The notes under the pieces: generated by a model
The model's database searches: none
The model's input: the letters and a program-made list of their open reading frames with translations, nothing else
What the model was told of the DNA's origin: nothing
Translations under genes and position numbers: made by a program
In this document: positions 14,107 through 19,479 of the stretch, piece by piece
How the letters are laid out: each line of letters opens with the position of its first letter
Numbering within the stretch: the stretch's first letter is position 1
Source of the DNA: JAAYEL01 sp964344625
Lineage (GTDB): Bacteria; Bacillota; Clostridia; Tissierellales; Peptoniphilaceae
DNA: 19,479 nucleotides
Reading direction: 5' to 3'
Assembly: GCA_964344625.1 (NCBI GenBank)
Contig: CAYFNZ010000020.1
Span: forward strand, 1 to 19,479

Positions 14107-14178
14107 AAAAAAACTACCAGTTTCACAAGTTCTCCCAAGACACTCATAAGTGCCTAGGAAGACCTTGCTAACTGGTAG
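14107..14178 (-). terminator. Unusually long Rho-independent terminator after superoxide reductase gene
   Basis: A hairpin of 65 bases (14114-14178) has outer arms CTACCAGTT/AACTGGTAG and continues inward with few mismatches, mostly G-U on the minus strand, to a 4-base loop. Seven U follow on the minus strand. It separates the superoxide reductase and purine permease genes. Confidence 0.88.
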
Positions 14179-14195
14179 CCTATATTAATATTTAA

Positions 14196-14567
14196 TTAGT
14201 CTTCTAAAACTAAATCTAATTCATTTTCCCAAAGGCCGTGGATGTTGCAATAGCTTTGTGCTAAAAGCTTACCATTCTTTTGAGCCTTAAATGTAGCAAT
14301 TCCTTGAGGATCAGTAAAGTTTTCACCTTCACCGTGAGATGTAAAGCTAAAGTCTGCTATTTGAACAGGTAGTTTTGCTCCTTCTGGAAGATAATATAAT
14401 TTAATCCATTGGATATTATGTTCAAAAGTGTTTGGATGAGGGATTTCTTCACCAACTCTTACTTTAACAACTACTTCATCTTTTTTTGCGCTTAAAACTG
14501 TGATTGCTGGAACGTGCTTTTCACCCTTCCAATCACCTGTTTGTACAGTATCTTTTAAAAATGTCAT
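14196..14567 (-). CDS. Desulfoferrodoxin-type superoxide reductase (neelaredoxin, class II)
   Basis: This 123-residue cytoplasmic protein reduces superoxide to hydrogen peroxide at a mononuclear Fe(His4Cys) centre. The ligands are present: His18 in GEKHVP, His44 in IPHPN, His50 in FEHNIQW, and Cys107 plus His110 in SYCNIHG. Glu16-Lys17 before the first histidine matches the EKH catalytic motif. There is no N-terminal desulforedoxin domain with its extra rubredoxin-like iron, so it is the one-iron class II type and needs an outside donor such as rubredoxin. AGGAGG precedes the ATG. The gene is a single unit ending at a long terminator. It marks an obligate anaerobe defending against oxygen. 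Confidence 0.95.
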   Translation of the reverse strand: MTFLKDTVQTGDWKGEKHVPAITVLSAKKDEVVVKVRVGEEIPHPNTFEHNIQWIKLYYLPEGAKLPVQIADFSFTSHGEGENFTDPQGIATFKAQKNGKLLAQSYCNIHGLWENELDLVLED

Positions 14568-14639
14568 CGTAAACCTCCTAAATTTTTTCTACATATAAAG
14601 ATATACCCGAATTAAAAAAAAGAAAACATTTTGCAAATT

Positions 14640-14648
14640 TGATATAAT
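14640..14648 (+). promoter_or_regulatory. Extended -10 promoter of the five-gene methyltransferase-RNase H cluster
   Basis: TGATATAAT (TGn plus perfect TATAAT) with no good -35. Transcription would start near 14655, only about 20 bases before the first gene. Confidence 0.6.
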
Positions 14649-14674
14649 GATAAAAATGGAGGCAGAGATGACAA

Positions 14675-15817
14675 ATGCAAGAAAAAAAGTTTGATTTAAT
14701 CGCTACAAGCGTCTTTGGCTTGGAGGCGGTAGTTAAAAGAGAATGTGAAAAATTAGGGTTTCAAGATTTATCTGTCTCAAATGGAAAGGTAGAGTTTAAG
14801 GGCGGCTTAAGAGAAATCGCCAAGGCCAACCTTTGGCTGAGGTCGGCAGAAAGAGTCTTGATAAAAATTGGCGAGTTTGAAGCCAAGACCTTTGACAGCC
14901 TCTATGAAAGTGCTAAGGCTCTTAATTGGGAAGACTACCTTTCGAAAGATGGCAAATTCATAGTCAATGCTAAGGCTATAAAGTCTAAGCTTATGTCTAC
15001 ATCTGATATACAATCTATAGTTAAGAAGGCTGTAATCGACAGGTTGACCAAGGCCTATGACATCCTATGGTTTGATGAAAAGGCAGAAAGATACAGGATA
15101 GAGGTTTCGATATTAAAGGATGTCGTGACTATCACCCTTGATACTTCCGGCCAAGGCCTTCATAAGAGGGGCTACAGGTTGGAGCAAAATAAGGCGCCAA
15201 TGAAGGAGACCCTGGCAGCGGCCTTGGTTCAACTTTCAAATTGGCAGGTTGACAGGCCTTTAGTTGACCTATTTTGTGGGTCAGGGACCATCCTTATTGA
15301 AGCAGGCATGATAGGGAAAAATATAGCACCGGGCATACAAAGGGACTTTGATTTTCTAGAGTGGGAGTGGTATGACAAGGGCATTTTCCAAGAAGAAAAG
15401 ACCAAGGCCTATGGGCAAATCAAGGATGTAGACCTTGATATTATGGGCTTTGATATAGACCCTAAGGCCATAAAGGCAGCTAGGAATAACGCCATTAATG
15501 CAGACCTTGACCTGGATATAAAGTTTGTATGTAAGGACATGAAGGATGTGGGGCTTTTGAATAATTTTGGGGTGATTATCTCGAATCCGCCTTATGGGGA
15601 GAGGATTGGGGACCAAAAGATGCTTAAAGAAATTTATGGCCACTTGAGAATTTTAAGTAAAAAGCTTAGCACCTGGTCCATGTTTTTCATAACCAGTGAC
15701 AAGGATTTTGAAAGAGAGATAAATAGGATGTCCGACAGGAAGAGAAAGCTGTATAATGGTAGGATAGAAGTCGATTATTATCAATTTTTGGGTCCCAACC
15801 CAAACCTGTTAAAATAG
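14675..15817 (+). CDS. THUMP-domain class I RNA methyltransferase (YpsC/RlmL-like)
   Basis: This 380-residue protein is probably an N2-guanine methyltransferase acting on 23S rRNA. An N-terminal ferredoxin-like segment (DLIATSVFGLEAVVKREC at 7-24) leads into a THUMP RNA-binding domain (about 45-155). The Rossmann methyltransferase domain follows, with SAM motif I DLFCGSGT at 198-205, an acidic residue Asp260 in GFDID, and the catalytic NPPYGER at 304-310. Length is normal for the YpsC family, which lacks the RlmK half of E. coli RlmL. The protein start at 14675 agrees with the family N terminus, but GGAGG (14658-14662) is 12 bases away and a closer ATG at 14668 is out of frame. It leads a five-gene cluster. 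Confidence 0.92.
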   Translation: MQEKKFDLIATSVFGLEAVVKRECEKLGFQDLSVSNGKVEFKGGLREIAKANLWLRSAERVLIKIGEFEAKTFDSLYESAKALNWEDYLSKDGKFIVNAKAIKSKLMSTSDIQSIVKKAVIDRLTKAYDILWFDEKAERYRIEVSILKDVVTITLDTSGQGLHKRGYRLEQNKAPMKETLAAALVQLSNWQVDRPLVDLFCGSGTILIEAGMIGKNIAPGIQRDFDFLEWEWYDKGIFQEEKTKAYGQIKDVDLDIMGFDIDPKAIKAARNNAINADLDLDIKFVCKDMKDVGLLNNFGVIISNPPYGERIGDQKMLKEIYGHLRILSKKLSTWSMFFITSDKDFEREINRMSDRKRKLYNGRIEVDYYQFLGPNPNLLK

Positions 15818-15826
15818 GGGGGCAGT

Positions 15827-16945
15827 ATGCGTATACTTTCAAAGAGAGGCAGTGAAAATATTAAAAAGGTCACTAAATTTGACACTATAAATTACCATGT
15901 CCTAGATTCTATGGAGGATTTGGTCAGGGTTAGCAGTGCGGATGGGACTACCATATTTGAAAATACTGTCATGAAAAAGGCGGTCAGGGATGAAGCCCTA
16001 AGGGCGGCCCTTGATTCCAACCACAAATCCGCCCTTTCAGACTTTTCCAAGGACCTAAATATGACCATAAAAAGAGAAGTTGATGTAGGGGAGAAGACCT
16101 ATTCCCTAAACATTTCCCCTGTGCTGGAACATGGCAGTAAGCTTTTAGGCTATGTGGAGGTTTTTAGGGATATCACCCACGAGTCGTCAATAAGAAGAGA
16201 ACTTATAAAGATTACAAAAAAGACTCATCAGGATATTTCCCTGGCAAAAAACATACAAAAGGCCATCCTTCCAAAGATGAAAAACTTTAATAACCTAAGC
16301 TTTCAATATGGCCATGTGGCTTCAGAGCAACTTTCCGGAGATATTTTCGATATTAATCAAATAAATGACCACAAAATAGGTATATATATTGCAGATGTGG
16401 TAGGTCATGGGATTTCAGCATCCATCATGACCATGTTCATCAGGCAGACCATGAGAAATATTAGCTCGGAACTTCCAGACCTGGGCGTATCTGACAAGGT
16501 CTTGGAGCTTAAGCGAAGATTTTCAGGCCTAAACCTGGATGTCAGCCAGTATTTCACAATCGTTTATGCCGAAGTTGATACAGAATTAAAAAAGATGACC
16601 TATGTCAATGCCGGCCACAATGCCACACCTATCATGGCCAACGAAAATAGCGTGGCCCTTATGGGAAATAGGGGGCCTTTCATATCCAATATATTTCCAG
16701 AGCTTGATTTTAACGAAGTGACCCTGGACCTAATCCCAGGCTACAGGTTCTTCTTCTACACTGATGGGCTTGTAGAAACTGCGGACATCAACGGAAATTT
16801 CTTTGGCCTGGACAGGTTTATGCGCTGGATTAACAAAAATAGGTCAGAAGATGGCTTAATTGACAAGCTTATCAGGGACCTAAATTCGTTTAGGTGGCTG
16901 GAGCAAAAAGACGACATAGCCATCCTTTATATGAGTGTGAAATGA
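15827..16945 (+). CDS. PAS-PP2C (SpoIIE/RsbU-type) serine phosphatase
   Basis: This 372-residue soluble protein has a PAS-like sensor domain (about 18-118, ending in the typical LLGYVEVFRDIT), a helical linker (119-150) and a PP2C-type phosphatase domain (about 155-371). The metal-binding motifs are intact: SGDIFD at 170-175 (Asp172), IADVVGHG at 188-195 (Asp190), NAGHN at 261-265, YTDG at 311-314 (Asp313) and the final KDDIAIL (Asp362/363). Such enzymes dephosphorylate STAS-domain anti-anti-sigma factors. No STAS or RsbW-like kinase gene is in this window. The start codon lies 9 bases after the methyltransferase gene, with a GGGGGG-rich ribosome binding site overlapping its end, so co-transcription is likely. 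The signal sensed is unknown. Confidence 0.9.
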   Translation: MRILSKRGSENIKKVTKFDTINYHVLDSMEDLVRVSSADGTTIFENTVMKKAVRDEALRAALDSNHKSALSDFSKDLNMTIKREVDVGEKTYSLNISPVLEHGSKLLGYVEVFRDITHESSIRRELIKITKKTHQDISLAKNIQKAILPKMKNFNNLSFQYGHVASEQLSGDIFDINQINDHKIGIYIADVVGHGISASIMTMFIRQTMRNISSELPDLGVSDKVLELKRRFSGLNLDVSQYFTIVYAEVDTELKKMTYVNAGHNATPIMANENSVALMGNRGPFISNIFPELDFNEVTLDLIPGYRFFFYTDGLVETADINGNFFGLDRFMRWINKNRSEDGLIDKLIRDLNSFRWLEQKDDIAILYMSVK

Positions 16946-16967
16946 TATTAATAATTTTGGAGGAATT

Positions 16968-18245
16968 ATGATTAAACTAAACATGGATGATGCCTTTTTA
17001 CAAGGCAAATTAAACGAAATTAAGGACGAAGTTTTACAAGCAAGGGACTTACTTGTTAGCGGCAAGGGTCAAGGCAATGACTTTTTAGGCTGGATTGAGC
17101 ACCCAGTTAAGTATGACAAGGAAGAATACCAAAGAATCAAAGTGGCTGCTGAAAAAATCAGGAAGCAATCAGAGGTTCTTGTAGCTATCGGTATCGGCGG
17201 ATCCTACCTTGGAGCCCAAGCTGTAATAGATGCCCTTTCAAACTCTTACAAAAAACCAGAACTTGAAGTAATCTTTGTAGGTAACCACCTATCATCAACT
17301 CAAACACAAGAGCTAATCGACTATGTTTCAGACAAGGACTTTTCTATCAATGTCATTTCTAAATCAGGTACTACAACAGAACCAGCTGTAGCCTTTAGAA
17401 TTTTCAAGGAAATCCTTGAAGAAAAATATGGCATGGAAGGTGCAAAAGAAAGAATCTTTGCAACAACTGACAAGGCAAAGGGAGCCCTAAAGACCCTTGC
17501 GACTAACATGGGTTACGAAACCTTTGTAGTTCCAGATGATATCGGGGGAAGATTCTCAGTGTTATCAGCGGTTGGCCTACTTCCAATTGCAGCTGCAGGT
17601 TTTGATATAGACCAATTGATGCTTGGAGCAAGGGACCAAATGAAGGAATCTATGGACAAGTCTTTTGAAGAAAATCCAGCCCTACAATATGCTGGCATGA
17701 GAAACCTTCTTTACAGGGATGGTAAAAAGCTGGAAATTCTAGCTTCCTATGAACCAAAACTAAGAAATGTAATGGAATGGTGGAAGCAACTTTACGGCGA
17801 AAGCGAAGGCAAGGACCACAAGGCCCTATTCCCAGTAAGCGTAAGCTTTACAACTGACCTACACTCACTTGGCCAAATAATCCAAGACGGTCAAAGAATA
17901 ATATTTGAAACAGTTTTAAGGGTTGAAAAGCCCCTATACGATATAGAAATCAAGGAAGATAAGGACGACCTTGACGGCCTTAACTACCTAGCTGGCAAGA
18001 CTATGGACTTTGTAAACAAGGCTGCCTTGACAGCTACAGTTCAAGCCCATGTAAGCGGTCAAGTACCAAACCTTATCCTAGATATAGAAAAAGTCGACGA
18101 ATACAACCTAGGTAGCCTATTCTACTTCTTTGAATTTGCAGCAGGTGTTTCAGGCTATGTCCTAGGTGTAAATCCATTTAACCAACCTGGCGTAGAAGAA
18201 TACAAGAAAAACATGTTCAAAATCCTTGAAAAACCAGGATACTAA
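16968..18245 (+). CDS. pgi: Glucose-6-phosphate isomerase
   Basis: This 425-residue glycolytic enzyme interconverts glucose 6-phosphate and fructose 6-phosphate in the cytoplasm. It is the short bacterial form. Phosphate-binding and sugar-binding motifs are clear: IGIGGSYLGAQAV at 74-86, SKSGTTTEPA at 131-140 and GGRFSVLSAVGLLPIA at 193-208. The active-site region GESEGKDHKALFPVSVSF (277-294) holds the glutamate base, His299 lies in TDLHS, and the C-terminal PFNQPGVEEYKKNMF (403-417) holds the conserved lysine. GGAGG precedes the ATG. It lies 22 bases after the phosphatase gene, inside the five-gene cluster. Confidence 0.97.
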   Translation: MIKLNMDDAFLQGKLNEIKDEVLQARDLLVSGKGQGNDFLGWIEHPVKYDKEEYQRIKVAAEKIRKQSEVLVAIGIGGSYLGAQAVIDALSNSYKKPELEVIFVGNHLSSTQTQELIDYVSDKDFSINVISKSGTTTEPAVAFRIFKEILEEKYGMEGAKERIFATTDKAKGALKTLATNMGYETFVVPDDIGGRFSVLSAVGLLPIAAAGFDIDQLMLGARDQMKESMDKSFEENPALQYAGMRNLLYRDGKKLEILASYEPKLRNVMEWWKQLYGESEGKDHKALFPVSVSFTTDLHSLGQIIQDGQRIIFETVLRVEKPLYDIEIKEDKDDLDGLNYLAGKTMDFVNKAALTATVQAHVSGQVPNLILDIEKVDEYNLGSLFYFFEFAAGVSGYVLGVNPFNQPGVEEYKKNMFKILEKPGY

Positions 18246-18267
18246 TCAAAAAGAAAAAGGAGAGACG

Positions 18268-18774
18268 ATGGGAAATCTTAAGTTACAATACAAGTATTCC
18301 ATGGAGGAATTAAATCAAAAAACTATAGCCGCCCTTGAAGAAAGAGGAGTAAAACTCGATGAAATCGCAGATATAGTTTACCAATTACAAATTGATTTCT
18401 ACGATGGACTTACTAAAGAATTATGTCTAGAATCTGTACACGCAGTTCTTAAAAAAAGAGAGGTAATCCACGCTGTCCTAACTGGCATAGAAATAGACAA
18501 GGCCTGTGAAAATGGCCTTTTCTCTGACCCAGTCCTGTCAATTATAAAGTCAGACGAAGGCCTATATGGCATAGATGAAGTCCTTCCCCTATCCATAGTA
18601 AATCTTTACGGGTCAATAGGACTTACAAACTTTGGCTACCTAGATAAGGAAAAAATCGGAGTAATCAAAAAGCTAGATATGGCTAAAGATGGCTCGGTCA
18701 ATACCTTCCTAGATGACATAGTGGCAGCTATTGCAGCAGCCGCAGCATCAAGGCTAGCCCACAATAGGAAATAG
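18268..18774 (+). CDS. YutG/PgpA-like protein (phosphatidylglycerophosphatase A family)
   Basis: This 168-residue protein closely follows the B. subtilis YutG pattern: EERGVKLDEIADIVYQLQ near 24-41, LCLESVHAVLKKREVIHAVL near 52-71, DEGLYGIDEVLPLSIVNLYGSIG near 95-117 and TFLDDIVAAIAAAAASRL near 146-163. It is assigned to the PgpA family, which removes phosphate from phosphatidylglycerol phosphate, but it has only short hydrophobic stretches and its enzyme activity is unproven in Firmicutes. The ATG at 18268 follows AAAGGAGAG; an earlier in-frame ATG at 18226 lies inside pgi and has no ribosome binding site. It is probably co-transcribed with pgi and the RNase H gene. Confidence 0.86.
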   Translation: MGNLKLQYKYSMEELNQKTIAALEERGVKLDEIADIVYQLQIDFYDGLTKELCLESVHAVLKKREVIHAVLTGIEIDKACENGLFSDPVLSIIKSDEGLYGIDEVLPLSIVNLYGSIGLTNFGYLDKEKIGVIKKLDMAKDGSVNTFLDDIVAAIAAAAASRLAHNRK

Positions 18775-18776
18775 CA

Positions 18777-19376
18777 ATGAAGTATTATGCTGTAAAAAAG
18801 GGCAGGACCATAGGCATTTTCAATACTTGGGATGAATGCAAGGCCCAAGTTATAGGCTTTAGCGGAGCCCAATACAAAAAATTCGAAAGCCTTGAAGAGG
18901 CCAAGGCCTATATGGGTCAAAACCAATCAGACCAGGAAAAAGAATCCATAAGCCGAGATGAGCTCATAGCCTATGTCGATGGATCCTTCAACAAGGACAC
19001 CAAGGATTTTGGCTATGGCATTGTCCTTATAGACCACCTTGGCAATGAAGAAACCCTAAAAGGCTCAAGCAACCACCCAGAATACTCAGACCACAGGAAT
19101 GTAGCAGGCGAAGTCTTCGCCTCAATGAAGGCCATAGAAAGAGCCATCGAACTAAACAAAAAGAAAATCTACATCCACTATGACTACATGGGCATCAGGT
19201 CCTGGGCCACAGGCGAATGGAAGGCCAACAAGGCCCTAACCCAAAGCTACCAAGCCTTCATAAAAGAAAAAAGCCAATACATCGCCATAGACTTCATAAA
19301 AGTCCTAGCTCACTCAAACAACAAATACAACGACATGGCTGACAGGCTCGCAAAAGACGCCTGCGGCGTCAAATAA
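18777..19376 (+). CDS. rnhA: RNase HI with N-terminal viroplasmin (hybrid-binding) domain
   Basis: This 199-residue enzyme cuts the RNA strand of RNA-DNA hybrids. Residues 1-47 form the viroplasmin/hybrid-binding domain (KYYAVKKGRTIGIFNTWDECKAQV...GAQYKKF). After a short charged linker the RNase H domain spans about 62-197. The metal-binding residues are Asp68 in YVDGS, Glu112 in AGEVFA, Asp136 in HYDY and Asp189 in MADRLA, with His179 in the flexible loop. All are intact. The ATG lies 2 bases after the preceding stop, with only a weak AGGA site, so translational coupling is likely. It is the last gene before the cluster's terminator. Confidence 0.94.
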   Translation: MKYYAVKKGRTIGIFNTWDECKAQVIGFSGAQYKKFESLEEAKAYMGQNQSDQEKESISRDELIAYVDGSFNKDTKDFGYGIVLIDHLGNEETLKGSSNHPEYSDHRNVAGEVFASMKAIERAIELNKKKIYIHYDYMGIRSWATGEWKANKALTQSYQAFIKEKSQYIAIDFIKVLAHSNNKYNDMADRLAKDACGVK

Positions 19377-19387
19377 AACCCTAAATC

Positions 19388-19440
19388 AAAACCCTTTGTC
19401 AGAAACATCCACCAGATGTCCTTTGACAAAGAGTTTTTTT
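19388..19440 (+). terminator. Rho-independent terminator of the five-gene cluster
   Basis: CTTTGTCA (19394-19401) pairs with TGACAAAG (19424-19431), extended outward by AAAAC/GTTTT and inward by ACATC/GATGT, and ends in T7. It lies 11 bases after the RNase H stop codon. Confidence 0.93.
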
Positions 19441-19447
19441 AAAAGGA

Positions 19448-19479
19448 GCACGCAAGGCGTGCGAGATTGGTAGGCGTGA
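19448..19479. repeat. Possible palindromic element, cut by window end
   Basis: GCACGC-AAG-GCGTGC (19448-19462) is a perfect hairpin, followed by GAGATTGGTAGGCGTGA to the window edge. It resembles the hairpin at 4256-4273, with paired base changes, and likewise lies just after a terminator. It is probably incomplete here. Confidence 0.38.

Noticed and set aside
13920..14147. 76-residue N-terminal extension of the purine permease
   Set aside because: It crosses the permease promoter, its hairpin leader and the upstream terminator, and the internal ATG at 13919 has a good ribosome binding site and matches the family start.
14568..14660. PerR-type operator between the superoxide reductase and methyltransferase genes
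   Set aside because: The AT-rich stretch near 14640-14655 matches the PerR box only loosely and is not symmetrical.
18226..18267. ATG at 18226 as start of the YutG/PgpA-like gene
   Set aside because: It lies inside pgi without a ribosome binding site, while the ATG at 18268 has AAAGGAGAG and gives the normal family N terminus.

Overview
The window comes from a low-GC, Gram-positive, strictly anaerobic bacterium. The evidence is AT-rich intergenic DNA, strong AAGGAGG-type ribosome binding sites, AGG-rich arginine codons, a superoxide reductase, a CarD/YacL pair, and Firmicutes-style regulation (TPP riboswitch, methionine T-box, Rho-independent terminators). The Tissierellia/Peptoniphilaceae (Anaerococcus-Peptoniphilus-like) fit best; this is an inference from gene content, not from a marker-gene comparison. 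No rRNA, tRNA, CRISPR array, prophage or insertion sequence was found. This is essentially ordinary chromosomal housekeeping DNA.

Layout. 1-1081: an alpha/beta-hydrolase (esterase/peptidase type) gene, a hairpin-rich intergenic stretch and a bidirectional terminator. 1082-2086 (-): an MBL-fold hydrolase with a winged-helix tail. 2246-4208 (+): a phasin-like coiled-coil protein and a membrane-anchored ABC1/UbiB-family kinase. 4404-5642 (-): two ECF-transporter substrate-binding proteins. The distal one, ThiT, has its own promoter and a TPP riboswitch with a terminator; the upstream one is HmpT/PdxU-like. 5841-8536 (+): CarD, the PIN/TRAM protein YacL and a secreted DUF1002 protein behind a perfect consensus promoter, then an FMN-binding lipoprotein and ribosomal protein L25. 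9778-12252 (-): the methionine importer metN-metI-metQ under a T-box leader with an AUG specifier. 12609-13919 (-): a purine permease of the NCS2/AzgA type with an unusual leader hairpin. 14196-14567 (-): a desulfoferrodoxin-type superoxide reductase followed by a very long terminator hairpin. 14675-19376 (+): a five-gene cluster with a THUMP-containing RNA methyltransferase, a PAS-PP2C phosphatase, glucose-6-phosphate isomerase, a YutG/PgpA-like protein and RNase HI with a viroplasmin domain, closed by a terminator.

How the parts fit. Several units import or salvage what the cell probably cannot make cheaply: thiamine (TPP-repressed), a thiamine or B6 precursor, methionine (induced by uncharged tRNA-Met) and nucleobases. 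The superoxide reductase and the possible flavin lipoprotein fit an anaerobe's redox needs. The most interesting points are the phasin-like/UbiB pair in an organism showing no sign of ubiquinone or PHA use, a natural glycine in the kinase A-rich loop, a covarying hairpin element placed just after two separate terminators, and the unexplained structured leader of the purine permease. I did not find a convincing completely new defence or metabolic system.
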